Part shown: piece by piece, positions 1 through 7,947 of the stretch | How the letters are laid out: each line of letters begins with the position of its first letter | Position numbering within the stretch: position 1 is the stretch's first letter | Origin: Novosphingobium sp. AAP83 | Lineage (GTDB): Bacteria > Pseudomonadota > Alphaproteobacteria > Sphingomonadales > Sphingomonadaceae | Direction of reading: 5' to 3' | Assembly (NCBI RefSeq): GCF_001295795.1 | Contig: NZ_LJHY01000003.1 | Coordinates: 186,001-250,000, forward strand | Length of the DNA stretch: 64,000 nt | The notes under the pieces: generated by a model | Database searches by the model: none | What the model was told of the DNA's origin: nothing | The model's input: the letters and a program-made list of their open reading frames with translations, nothing else | Position numbers and translations under genes: made by a program

Positions 1-1
1 C

Positions 2-169
2 TATTACGACCGGATCGTCGATGTGGTTGAAGAGCTTGTGCGGTTCACAGTGCTGATGCGCCCGCATGCCGCCCATTTGGTAGACCGTTACTCCGAACGC
101 AAAGACCGTAACGAACCGGTTGCCACCCCCGCCGAAGCCGCAGGACTTGTGTCTAAACCTGCTGCTTAG
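2..169 (+). CDS. C-terminal end of an unidentified protein (partial)
   Basis: The reading frame is open from the left edge to a TAG stop at 167-169 and encodes the last 55 residues of a protein (YYDRIVDVVEELVRFTVLM at its start). The stretch looks like an amphipathic helix followed by a polar, Ala/Pro-rich tail. I do not recognise the family. The gene begins outside the window. It is followed directly by a decayed TonB-receptor fragment in the same frame, but the stop separates them, so I treat it as an independent gene end. Confidence 0.45.
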   Translation, partial: YYDRIVDVVEELVRFTVLMRPHAAHLVDRYSERKDRNEPVATPAEAAGLVSKPAA

Positions 170-562
170 CCAAGCGGTGGTCCGGGGGGCAGCGGGAAGC
201 GCGATCGTGGCGAACTTCCCCTCGCTGGCGAAACGGCCTTGGGCGCTGAATATCGCAAGGAATCAGTCGCTGGTACGAAATGCCAAACCGGCTGCCCGGC
301 CTCGACCGCAGACTTCCGCACGATCAATACCAACAAGATCGCGGGCCAGTGGTATCTTGATGCATCGTTGACCAAGCGTTTTGCCGTTGCCGGAACCGAT
401 GCGGAAGTGTTCTTATACGTCCGCAATCTGTTCAACAGCGATCCTGTACTGGTCGGTAATGGCCCGACAGGCGATAACACGCCTGCATACCCGCAAACCA
501 ATCGCAACTTGTACGATGTGCTGGGCCGGGTCTTCCGTTTGGGCGTTCGCCTGAAAATCTAG
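170..562 (+). pseudogene. TonB-dependent receptor remnant (internally deleted)
   Basis: The frame encodes the final part of a TonB-dependent outer-membrane receptor. A beta-barrel stretch containing LGAEYRKES is followed by NTNKIAGQWYLDASLTKRF, VRNLFNSDPV and the closing barrel strand ending RLGVRLKI before TAG at 560-562. In intact receptors of this family the LPAG...GAEYRKES region lies several hundred residues before the C-terminus; here only about 25-30 residues separate it from the last barrel strands. No plug domain, signal peptide or plausible start is present. I infer a pseudogene that lost its 5' part and a large internal piece. The neighbouring peptidase remnant shows the same kind of damage. 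Confidence 0.7.
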
Positions 563-1178
563 CTGAAGCCAAGGCCGGAGTGGCACGCCCAAGCGCCAAC
601 TGCCCTGAAAACCGAAGCAGCAGCACTGATCGATGGCAATGCCAAACTGGTTCAGGAGATGGTCGATTCCGTATTCAGCTTTCAGGAACCGGGCTTTCGA
701 GAATTCCAGACGGCGGACTATCTGACCGGCATCCTTGAAAAGAACGGCTTTACGATCACAAAGGGCGTTGCGGGTATCCCGTCTGCGTGGACCGCAACAT
801 GGAGCAATGGCGAAGGACCCGTCGTGGCTCTGGGGTCTGACGTTGATGGCTTGCTTGGCCTGTCGCAAATGCCGGGCGTTCCCGGAATCAAGCCAATGGT
901 TCCCGGAGCCCCCGGCCATGGCGATGACCGTGCTCGATGTGATGACCACGCCAAAGCTGATGAGCGATGCCAAGACCTATTTCAAGACCGTGCAGATGAA
1001 AGACGAAAAGTACGATCCTGTACTCACTCCCGAAGATCAGCCAGCAATCCACCTCAACAAGGAATTGATGGAGCGCATCCGGCCCGAGCTTAAAAAGTTC
1101 AATTACGATCCGGCCAAGTATCCGCCATATCTCGTTCAGCTTGGCGTCAATTATCCGATTCTGATAGCACAACCTTAA
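563..1178 (+). pseudogene. M20-family amidohydrolase/peptidase remnant (internal deletion and frameshift)
   Basis: The first frame reads KTEAAALIDGNAKLVQEMVD..VFSFQEPGF..ALGSDVDG..KPMVPGAPGHGD. This is the N-terminal part of an M20 peptidase of the aminobenzoyl-glutamate hydrolase (AbgB-like) type. At about 911-925 the match moves to another frame, which reads AMAMTVLDVMTTPKLMSDAK and continues to a normal C-terminus ending at TAA 1176-1178. An intact member should have about 300 more residues between these pieces, including most metal ligands and the dimerisation domain. The signal peptide is also missing. The joint therefore combines a large deletion with a frame change, and the gene cannot be functional. 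It follows the TonB-receptor remnant with no spacer. Confidence 0.75.
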
Positions 1179-1187
1179 GGCTGCAAA

Positions 1188-1217
1188 GGCCCGGTGTCAC
1201 AGCAATGGCACCGGGCC
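1188..1217. terminator. Hairpin terminator after the decayed genes
   Basis: A perfect 9-bp inverted repeat, GGCCCGGTG at 1188-1196 and CACCGGGCC at 1209-1217, closes a 12-nt loop. There is no long T-run on either side, so it would be a weak or bidirectional terminator between the decayed region and the convergent BLUF gene. Confidence 0.5.
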
Positions 1218-1301
1218 TTCACATGGATCGTCAAAACTTCGGAGCGGTGCGCCCCATGCCGGATTTCCCCGTGCCGTTGTGCAGGGTGCCCCAAGCGCCC
1301 G

Positions 1302-1688
1302 TCAGGCTGCTACCCGCCGGAATACGCTCTGCAATTCTTCAACACTGGCTTTGGCAATCGCACCCTGACTGACGTCGTCGGGCGACCAATGCCACGTGTG
1401 GGAGGGATCATGCAGCATCGCCCAATCCGGGAACATCCGACTTGCAACTTCCGACCGGCTCAAAAGCTTCACTTCCAAATGGCGTGGATCAGCCGCAATG
1501 CGTTCAAACAGCGAATCGATTGCTTGCGCCGGCCCTTCCAGCATTTGCAGATAGATGTCCTGCCGACAAATCAGCGCCCCTGTTAACCCATGCTGCGGAT
1601 TGTTGCGCCGCGCCGTGGCGAGTATCCCCGAGAGCGTTGCGCTGTCATACCCAAAAGGCTGAGACATATAGATCAATTGCGTAATCAT
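1302..1688 (-). CDS. BLUF-domain blue-light sensor, short form
   Basis: This 128-residue protein is essentially a single BLUF (blue light using FAD) domain. It starts MITQLIYMSQ, the usual first beta strand. The flavin-site residues can be placed: Tyr7, Asn30 in RRNNPQHGLTG, Gln48 in YLQMLEGP, and Trp89 in MFPDWAML. These have the spacing of AppA Tyr21, Asn45, Gln63 and Trp104. The start at 1688 is chosen because GGAGAGGG lies about 10 nt before it; an upstream in-frame start would hide that ribosome site. No output domain is fused. The gene is divergent from a cobalamin-binding regulator and sits at the edge of the PGC, which suggests light control of photosynthesis genes through a partner protein (inference). 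Confidence 0.85.
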   Translation of the reverse strand: MITQLIYMSQPFGYDSATLSGILATARRNNPQHGLTGALICRQDIYLQMLEGPAQAIDSLFERIAADPRHLEVKLLSRSEVASRMFPDWAMLHDPSHTWHWSPDDVSQGAIAKASVEELQSVFRRVAA

Positions 1689-1936
1689 GGCTTGAACCCT
1701 CTCCAATGGGCGGATGCTAAACTATTGAATAGGCTGCAACAAGCTCGCTGCGTTGTGCTATATCAATGGGTATATGGCAATATTGCAGCGCAGCATTGAG
1801 CTGTTAACAGTATTACCCAACCAATATATTCCCTTGCCCCTTTGGGCAGGTTTTTGATCTGCCCTCGACAGAGGTACGCGGTTGTGTTGTCTTGTCGAGG
1901 CAGATTACGGCATCGGTACAAAAAAAGGGAAGCACC
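1689..1936 (+). promoter_or_regulatory. Divergent intergenic region with a chain of competing hairpins before the cobalamin-binding regulator
   Basis: This 248-bp gap separates the BLUF gene from the regulator at 1937. It holds two small perfect palindromes, GCAATATTGC at 1777-1786 and CTGTTAACAG at 1801-1810. Further on, complementary segments could pair in mutually exclusive ways: TGCCC (1835-1839) with GGGCA (1844-1848), followed by a T-rich run; GGGCAG (1844-1849) with CTGCCC (1859-1864); and CTGCCCTCGACA (1859-1870) with TGTCGAGGCAG (1893-1903). That pattern resembles an attenuator, but the stems are short and the idea is unproven. No TGT-N12-ACA PpsR site was found here. Confidence 0.35.
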
Positions 1937-2839
1937 ATGGGACAGGCGGCCAAGGCGGCATTTCCGGCGATTGACCGGCAGAGCCTTCACAGGCTTGAAA
2001 CGCATTTCATCGCATCTGACATTTATCGTCGGGATGATGTTGCTGCGCGGCAGGTGAAACTCGCACGGCTCATCTCAAACAAAGTCATTCCCCAGCTATT
2101 ACGCATTCATGCCGATGTTGTTCCTGATGCACCACCGATCGAGGAAATTATAAAGGCGCTTGCGCCTAGTAACAGTGACATAACCGATCTTGCCGACATC
2201 GTTTTGGGCAGCGATCTGGAAGCCGCCGTTGCCTATATTATCGTGCTGCGTGATCGCGGTGTGGCGATGGAAACGCTGTTCGTCGAACTGCTGGAGCCGA
2301 CAGCACGTTATCTGGGCGAAATGTGGGACCGTGATGAGTGCGATTTTATTGATGTGACATTGGGCGTAGCGCGGCTGCAAAAGCTGCTGGCGATCTTTAA
2401 CAATACGCACCACGTCCCCTCGTTGGATAAGCGGCGGCAGGTGCTGATGGCAATGACTCCGGGTGACCAGCATTCCTTTGGCGTCACGATGGTCGAACGG
2501 TTCCTGGTTGCCGCAGGTTGGGAAGTTCACACGGAGTTATCTGGAACTGTTGAAGATGTTGTGACGGCTGCGAAAGAGGGTTGGTTTGCGGTAGCAGGCC
2601 TCACATTGGCGTCGGATGAAATGATAGACAGCCTGAAATCAACCATCGTGAAATTGCGCGAGCATTCGCAAAACCGCTACATCGGAATCATGGTTGGCGG
2701 GCCATGCTTCACCGCCAATCCTGCGTTAGCAAAGGAAGTCGGGGCCGATGCAACCGCCCCCAATGCGCCTTCGGCGGTTGTAACTGCGCAAAAGTTGTTT
2801 GATTTATCGATTGCCGCCAGCCACCGAATGAGCTCTTGA
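1937..2839 (+). CDS. Cobalamin (B12)-binding regulator, AerR/PpaA (SCHIC)-like
   Basis: This 300-residue protein has the two-part layout of AerR/PpaA and of the C-terminal half of AppA. A helical domain (about residues 75-160) contains GEMWDRDECDFIDVTLG. A B12-binding Rossmann domain follows (about 165-290) with the signature D-x-H-x-x-G in TPGDQHSFGVTM and a later IMVGGPCF loop. The start is ATG 1937, which has AGGGAAG just upstream; the frame is open further 5' but without a better site. The window has a second, clearly different member beside ppsR (23902-24828), so this is a paralogue. Its closest neighbour, head to head, is a stand-alone BLUF protein. I infer that it acts on PpsR or directly as a light- or cobalamin-responsive regulator. 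No DNA-binding domain is recognisable by eye. Confidence 0.75.
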   Translation: MGQAAKAAFPAIDRQSLHRLETHFIASDIYRRDDVAARQVKLARLISNKVIPQLLRIHADVVPDAPPIEEIIKALAPSNSDITDLADIVLGSDLEAAVAYIIVLRDRGVAMETLFVELLEPTARYLGEMWDRDECDFIDVTLGVARLQKLLAIFNNTHHVPSLDKRRQVLMAMTPGDQHSFGVTMVERFLVAAGWEVHTELSGTVEDVVTAAKEGWFAVAGLTLASDEMIDSLKSTIVKLREHSQNRYIGIMVGGPCFTANPALAKEVGADATAPNAPSAVVTAQKLFDLSIAASHRMSS

Positions 2840-2867
2840 GGGCCTGAACGGATGATACTGAATCTGT

Positions 2868-2896
2868 TTGCCGACCCGTACCACTTACCATATCTT
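2868..2896 (+). promoter_or_regulatory. Possible sigma70-type promoter before the DUF3422 gene
   Basis: TTGCCG (2868-2873) and TATCTT (2891-2896) are separated by 17 bp in the 127-bp gap between the cobalamin-binding regulator and the next gene. Transcription would begin near 2903. Nothing else notable was seen in this gap. Confidence 0.35.
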
Positions 2897-2966
2897 TAAC
2901 GCGAGACCGTGATGCCGCGCGAATGGCTATCAAGAATTCGCGCCACCGGTTGAGGGGACGGCGACT

Positions 2967-4235
2967 GTGCGGGATCATGAACTTAGACGGCGGGCCGTGG
3001 GCGAGATGCACTTGCGGCGCTGGCCCCTGCTTCCGGTACCGTGCCATATCATCCAGTGGGTGCTGGCCGTATCGGACGATGAACGCCCCGCCGAACTAGC
3101 GGCGGTTGAAGCGCAATCGGGCAAAAACGATCTGGTCGGCAACCCATCGCATCGTGAAGGCGTCATCAACGCCAAGGTATCCTTCACATGGGAGCGGCAG
3201 AGCGAAGGAAGCAGCCTTACGCTATTTGCCAGCGATTGCGATGAAGCGGGTTTTCTCGATCCCGCGAGCGATACGGATATCAACACGGCAATTGCCTGGG
3301 CACTGGAACTGCCCGGCCAAATCGTCCGCAGCACACGGGTTTGGCTGGGGGAAACCGATGCCCATGTCGCCGGTCTTCTGGAACAAATATCGCTCAACCG
3401 TGATGAACTGGTGTCCAGCACGCTGGGCGGGACCATCCGCATCTGGTCCGATTTCCGCATCATGGATGATGGCTTCGGGCGGTTGATCGTGGCCGCCAAT
3501 GGCGCTGACGAGCGTGATCTTACCCGCCAGCTGCAACGGATGCAGGAACTGGGTAATTACCGCAACAAAGCGTTGCTAGGCCTGCCCATCGCCCGCGAAT
3601 GCTGGCCAAAGCTTGACGCTGCCGAAGTGCGACTGCGCGATCTGGCGGACCGCATTGCCAATAGCGAAGCCCGCGATGATAGCTTGATGGAGGAGCTCTC
3701 CCACCTGTCGCTTGATCTTGCGTCCTTCTCCACATCAATGTCCTTCCGGCTGGATGCCACACGCGCTTATGGCCAGATCGTCGAGGAACGGCTTGAGCAA
3801 ATCGAAAGCCGTCCGATCGAGGGTTATGCCTCGCTCACTGACTTTACCCAGCGGCGCTTTCGCCCCGCGATGAACACATGCCTTGCCACAACCGAACGGA
3901 TTGAGCGTTTGGCCAAAGGTACTGAGCAATTGGCATCGCTGTTGCGGGCACGGATCGATACGCGGATCGAGAATCAGAACGCATCATTGTTGCGGTCTAT
4001 GGAGCGCAGCATAACCATGCAGGCGCGGCTGCAACAATTGGTCGAGGGTCTATCGGCGGTGGCGCTCAGCTACTATTTGCTGGGCCTGATCAAATACGCA
4101 CTGTACGCCGTACCCCATGACATGCTGGGTGTATCGGGCGATTCCGTGGTGGGTGTGCTTGTGGTGCCCGTAGTGGCAACGGTCTGGTACACGATGCGCA
4201 GCTTGAAAAAACGGCTAATGGGCAAATTTGAATAA
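2967..4235 (+). CDS. DUF3422 family membrane-anchored protein
   Basis: This 422-residue protein matches the DUF3422 family by its N-terminal RRRAVGEMHLRRWPLLPVP segment and overall plan. A soluble N-terminal half (to about residue 210) is followed by long, polar, probably coiled-coil helices (about 215-365). Near the C-terminus are two hydrophobic segments, one around SAVALSYYLLGLIKYAL and one around VVGVLVVPVVATVWY, and then a basic tail. The only usable start is GTG 2967, preceded by GAGGGG; an in-frame TGA lies about 60 nt upstream. The function of the family is unknown. It precedes bchI by only 51 bp but does not appear to share bchI's PpsR-controlled promoter. Its place inside the PGC suggests a membrane role linked to photosynthesis, which is only inference. 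Confidence 0.75.
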   Translation: MRDHELRRRAVGEMHLRRWPLLPVPCHIIQWVLAVSDDERPAELAAVEAQSGKNDLVGNPSHREGVINAKVSFTWERQSEGSSLTLFASDCDEAGFLDPASDTDINTAIAWALELPGQIVRSTRVWLGETDAHVAGLLEQISLNRDELVSSTLGGTIRIWSDFRIMDDGFGRLIVAANGADERDLTRQLQRMQELGNYRNKALLGLPIARECWPKLDAAEVRLRDLADRIANSEARDDSLMEELSHLSLDLASFSTSMSFRLDATRAYGQIVEERLEQIESRPIEGYASLTDFTQRRFRPAMNTCLATTERIERLAKGTEQLASLLRARIDTRIENQNASLLRSMERSITMQARLQQLVEGLSAVALSYYLLGLIKYALYAVPHDMLGVSGDSVVGVLVVPVVATVWYTMRSLKKRLMGKFE

Positions 4236-4253
4236 ACCGAAAAACCGCTTGTA

Positions 4254-4285
4254 TTGACGCATTTAGTTGTCCAGAGTATTGGACA
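4254..4285 (+). promoter_or_regulatory. PpsR-controlled promoter of the bchIDO operon
   Basis: A full PpsR/CrtJ palindrome, TGTCCAGAGTATTGGACA, occupies 4268-4285 and matches the consensus TGT-N12-ACA exactly. A candidate -35 TTGACG (4254-4259) and -10 TATTGG (4277-4282) are 17 bp apart, so the operator covers the -10 box. The bchI ATG begins at 4287, only one base after the palindrome, so a transcript from this promoter would have almost no leader. Confidence 0.65.
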
Positions 4286-4286
4286 T

Positions 4287-5303
4287 ATGGCACGCTTTCC
4301 GTTCTCTGCAATCGTCGGCCAAGATGAGATGAAGCTAGCGCTTTTGATCGCGGCCGTGGATCCATCCATCGGCGGGGTCATGGTATTTGGTGATCGCGGC
4401 ACCGGAAAATCCACCGCAGCGCGTGCGTTGGCTGGGCTTTTGCCGCCCATCATGGTGATGGACGGCTGCCGCTTTGGCTGCGCGCCCGCTGCTGGTCCAC
4501 GCACTTGCCCGGTGCCTTGCACGGCCAGTGCTGGCGGTGGGAAAGCGCATAAGCAGCCGGTGCCGTTTGTTGATTTGCCGTTGGGCGCGACAGAGGATCG
4601 CGTGCTTGGCTCGCTTGATCTGGAGCGGGCATTACGCACTGGCGAAAAGGTGTTCGAACCCGGCCTTTTGGCCCGCGCCCATCGCGGCTTTCTATACATT
4701 GATGAGATCAACCTGCTGGAAGACCATCTTGTTGATTTGCTTCTGGATGTTGCCGTTTCGGGTGAGAACGTGGTGGAGCGCGAGGGGCTTTCTGTGCGCC
4801 ATAAAGCCAAGTTCGTGCTGGTGGGCAGCGGCAACCCCGAAGAGGGTGAATTGCGCCCGCAATTGCTCGACCGTTTCGGCCTTGCCGTGGAAGTGCGCAC
4901 CCCGCGCGCGATTGATGATCGCGTGGAAATCATGCGCCGTTGTGCGGCACATGATGGCGATTCGGTGGCGTTTGGTGCACTTTGGGCGCAAGAAGACGAC
5001 AAAATTCTGCGCCAAATCGCGCGCGGACAGCGCAAGCTTGCATCACTGGAGGTGCCTGACGATGTGTTGGTTGATGCCGCCACATTATGCAGCGCGGTGG
5101 GCGTTGATGGATTGCGCGGCGAATTGACGCTGATGCGCGCGGCCCGGTCCATCGCTGCGCTTAATGGTGCCAAGACGGTGCGGCGCGAACACTTGTTGCA
5201 AATCGCACCGATGGCGCTGCGCCACCGGTTGCGCCGCGATATTCTGGACGAAACCGGATCGACCACCCGGATTGAACGGGCCATTGCCGAACACTTCGGA
5301 TGA
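4287..5303 (+). CDS. bchI: Magnesium chelatase ATPase subunit I
   Basis: BchI is the AAA+ subunit that, with BchD and BchH, inserts Mg into protoporphyrin IX, the first committed step of bacteriochlorophyll synthesis. The 338-residue protein begins MARFPFSAIVGQDEMKLALL, the usual N-terminus. It shows the Walker A loop GDRGTGKST, a Cys-containing insertion (DGCRFGCAPAAGPRTCPVPC) and the Walker B/hairpin FLYIDEINLLEDHLVD. The ATG at 4287 fits family N-termini and is preferred over a TTG 33 nt upstream. No Shine-Dalgarno sequence is visible because a PpsR palindrome fills the space before the ATG. The gene overlaps bchD by 4 nt (ATGA). Confidence 0.95.
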   Translation: MARFPFSAIVGQDEMKLALLIAAVDPSIGGVMVFGDRGTGKSTAARALAGLLPPIMVMDGCRFGCAPAAGPRTCPVPCTASAGGGKAHKQPVPFVDLPLGATEDRVLGSLDLERALRTGEKVFEPGLLARAHRGFLYIDEINLLEDHLVDLLLDVAVSGENVVEREGLSVRHKAKFVLVGSGNPEEGELRPQLLDRFGLAVEVRTPRAIDDRVEIMRRCAAHDGDSVAFGALWAQEDDKILRQIARGQRKLASLEVPDDVLVDAATLCSAVGVDGLRGELTLMRAARSIAALNGAKTVRREHLLQIAPMALRHRLRRDILDETGSTTRIERAIAEHFG

Positions 5304-7060
5304 TACCTGATCCGAACGCAAACGCTTCGGGCGAGACCGCGCCTGGCGCTTTGCATGATGCCTACCTTGCCGTCCGTTTGCTGGCGCTGGCACCGCAGGC
5401 TTTGGGCGGCATTGCCTTGCGCGGGGGTGGGCCTGCGCGTGATCTGGTGATTGATGCTTTGCGGGCGCATGTCCCGCCGGAGCAGCCGTGGCGGCGCTTG
5501 CCTGGGCATATTGATGATGACCGGCTGACAGGCGGGACGGATGTGGCGGCCAGTCTTGCTGCGGGGCGAGTGGTGCATCAGCGCGGGCTAATGGCCGAAG
5601 TGGCTGGCGGCGTGTTAAGCGTGCCGATGGCCGAACGGCTGCGGGAAGACTTGTCTGGCCGTTTGGCGCAGGCTCTGGATAATGCTGCAAGTACGGGTGC
5701 TGGATTCACCCTGATCCTGCTCGACGATGGCGTGGAGACCGATGAACGCCCGCCACTATCCCTGCTGGAGCGGATCGCGTTTGAATGTGATCTTTCGGGT
5801 CTGCGGGCTTTGGTGGATGCACCGGCATTTGGCGAAAGTGCGATCGCGCTGGAGGCGGTTGCCCCCCTGCCCGATGATGCGCTGATGATATTGGCCGCAA
5901 CGGCTGAGGCATTGGGCGTTGCATCGATACGTCCGCTGTTGTTTGCAGGGGTGACGGCGCGGGCGCATGCTGCCTTGGCTGGGCGAACCAGCGTTGAATT
6001 GCCCGATCTTGAAGCAGCGGCGCGGCTTGTGCTGGCCCCGCGCGCGACGCGGCTGCCGCCCGAGCCTGAAAGCGAAGGGGACCAGCCCCCTCCCCCATCG
6101 GATAAAGACGAGCCGCGCCAGAACGATGATCCGCAAGATCAGCAACAGGATGGGGCTCCACCCGAAGACCGTGTGCTGGAAGCCGCACAGGCCGCTATCC
6201 CGCGCGATGTGTTGGACCAGATTGCCTCTGGCCGTGCGATGCGGTCTGCGCGCGGTGGCGGCACGGGACGGCGGACCGGATCAAAGCTGCGCGGACGCCC
6301 TTTGAGCGCGCGGCCCGGAATGCCGGGAGGTGGCGTGCGGCTGGCGCTGGTGGATACTTTGCGCGCGGCGATCCCGTGGCAGCCCATCCGCCAGCGTGAA
6401 CCTTCGGTGCGTGAAGGCGGGATGATCCGCTTTCGCCGCGACGATTTGCGTGTGCGTCGGTTTGAGGAGCGATCGACGACGGTCACCGTGTTCTGCGTCG
6501 ATGCATCGGGCTCTGCCGCTGTGGCGCGATTGGCCGAAGCAAAGGGTGCGGTCGAATTGATCCTTGCTGCGGCTTATGTGAAGCGAACCGAAGTGGCGCT
6601 GATTGCGTTTCGCGGGTCTGGAGCCGATGTGCTGTTGCCCCCTACCCGCTCGCTCACGCGCGCCAAGCGCGCTTTGGCCGAATTGCCTGGAGGTGGCGGT
6701 ACGCCCTTGGCAACCGGAATCACGTTGGCGCGGCAATTGGGCGAAGCGATCACTTCGCGCGGGCGAACACCGATGTTCGTGTTCCTGACAGATGGTAGTG
6801 CGAATATTGCCGCCGATGGCACACCGGGCCGCCCGCAAGCGCGCGAAGATGCGCTGGCGGCGGCGCGCGGCATGGCAGCAGCGGGATGCGATGCGCTCGT
6901 GATCGACATTTCGCCGCGCCCTCGCCCCGATGCCGAGCAATTGGCCGAGGCAATGCGCGCACGCTATCTGCCGCTACCGATGGCTGATGCGCGCAAATTG
7001 CAGGCAGCGCTTGTCACCGCGCAGCCCGAGCCTCGCCCCGCACAAAGGGCAAGACGATGA
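5300..7060 (+). CDS. bchD: Magnesium chelatase subunit D
   Basis: BchD is the platform subunit of Mg chelatase. The 586-residue protein has a degenerate AAA+ domain in its N-terminal half, without a Walker A loop. An acidic, Pro- and Gln-rich linker follows (about residues 250-290, PPPPSDKDEPRQNDDPQDQQ). The C-terminal part is a von Willebrand factor A domain (from about 395) with the MIDAS motif DASGS in VFCVDASGSAA. This layout and length fit the family. The ATG overlaps the bchI stop and the 3' end overlaps bchO, so the three genes are probably translated together. Confidence 0.95.
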   Translation: MIPDPNANASGETAPGALHDAYLAVRLLALAPQALGGIALRGGGPARDLVIDALRAHVPPEQPWRRLPGHIDDDRLTGGTDVAASLAAGRVVHQRGLMAEVAGGVLSVPMAERLREDLSGRLAQALDNAASTGAGFTLILLDDGVETDERPPLSLLERIAFECDLSGLRALVDAPAFGESAIALEAVAPLPDDALMILAATAEALGVASIRPLLFAGVTARAHAALAGRTSVELPDLEAAARLVLAPRATRLPPEPESEGDQPPPPSDKDEPRQNDDPQDQQQDGAPPEDRVLEAAQAAIPRDVLDQIASGRAMRSARGGGTGRRTGSKLRGRPLSARPGMPGGGVRLALVDTLRAAIPWQPIRQREPSVREGGMIRFRRDDLRVRRFEERSTTVTVFCVDASGSAAVARLAEAKGAVELILAAAYVKRTEVALIAFRGSGADVLLPPTRSLTRAKRALAELPGGGGTPLATGITLARQLGEAITSRGRTPMFVFLTDGSANIAADGTPGRPQAREDALAAARGMAAAGCDALVIDISPRPRPDAEQLAEAMRARYLPLPMADARKLQAALVTAQPEPRPAQRARR

Positions 7061-7947
7061 GCGTGCTGCGTTGGGAAACCGATGGCCGGAATTGGCCGAA
7101 CCGTGCCGCCAGCCGCTTTATCGAAACCCCGAAATTGACATGGCACGTGCAAGTGATGGGCGCTGGACCAGCGCTGTTGCTGTTACATGGCACGGGGGCG
7201 GCATCGCACAGTTGGCGCGATTTGATGCCCTTGCTGGCCCCTGATTTTACGGTGATCGTGCCTGATCTGCCGGGGCACGGCTTTACCAGAGGACGGCCCG
7301 CTGGCGGATTGACGTTGCAGGGCATGGCGCGCGCGCTGGCGGATTTGCTGGCGGCGCTCGATCAGCAGCCGGTTTTGATAGCGGGGCATTCTGCCGGTGC
7401 AGCAATCGCGCTGCAAACCGTGTGTGACAGCGCATTAGCGGTGCCCGTCATCGGGTTCAACCCGGCGCTAATGCCGTTTCCTGGGCTTGCTGCGCGGATT
7501 TTTCCCCAATTGGCCAAGATGCTGTTTATCAACCCGTTCGTTCCACGCATTTTTGCCGCCACCGCGCGCCGGGCGGGCGAGCCAAAGCAGTTTCTGGAAA
7601 AGGCGACCGGATCGAAGATCGGTGTGGCGGGCATTTCCCATTACGCGACGTTGCTGGGCAATCATCACCATTGCGGCGGGGCGCTTGAGATGATGGCCAA
7701 CTGGGATCTGGAAGCCTTAAGTGCCATGCTGCCCGATGTGGCCAATCGCGTGCTGTTGGTGCATTCAAACAGAGATAGCGCGGTGCCGCTGGCTTCGGTA
7801 GAAAAGGCCGCACGCATCCTGCCCCATTGCACGCTTGAGGTGCTGCCTAGTCTAGGCCATCTTGCCCATGAGGAACAACCCGAAACCGCCGCCGCGCTTA
7901 TTCGCGAATTTGTGGGCCGGGCTGATAACGGAGAAGGCATGGCATGA
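7057..7947 (+). CDS. bchO: BchO, alpha/beta hydrolase associated with Mg chelatase
   Basis: This 296-residue protein has an alpha/beta-hydrolase fold: LLLHGTGAASHSWRDL forms the oxyanion-hole region, the nucleophile elbow is GHSAGA, and a late HLAHEEQP segment carries the catalytic His. It is the BchO family, always found after bchI and bchD and believed to help Mg chelatase, although its exact reaction is not established. The start overlaps the bchD stop (ATGA), and its own stop overlaps the ATG of a small membrane-protein gene. Confidence 0.93.
   Translation: MSVLRWETDGRNWPNRAASRFIETPKLTWHVQVMGAGPALLLLHGTGAASHSWRDLMPLLAPDFTVIVPDLPGHGFTRGRPAGGLTLQGMARALADLLAALDQQPVLIAGHSAGAAIALQTVCDSALAVPVIGFNPALMPFPGLAARIFPQLAKMLFINPFVPRIFAATARRAGEPKQFLEKATGSKIGVAGISHYATLLGNHHHCGGALEMMANWDLEALSAMLPDVANRVLLVHSNRDSAVPLASVEKAARILPHCTLEVLPSLGHLAHEEQPETAAALIREFVGRADNGEGMA

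Noticed and set aside
1763..2005. Minus-strand frame over the BLUF-regulator gap
   Set aside because: It overlaps the start of the cobalamin-binding regulator on the other strand, has no ribosome site and no recognisable motif.
4073..5578. A 501-codon minus-strand frame across bchI
   Set aside because: It is antisense to a clear bchI/bchD coding region; its Arg/Ser/Pro-rich translation is the typical shadow of a GC-rich gene.
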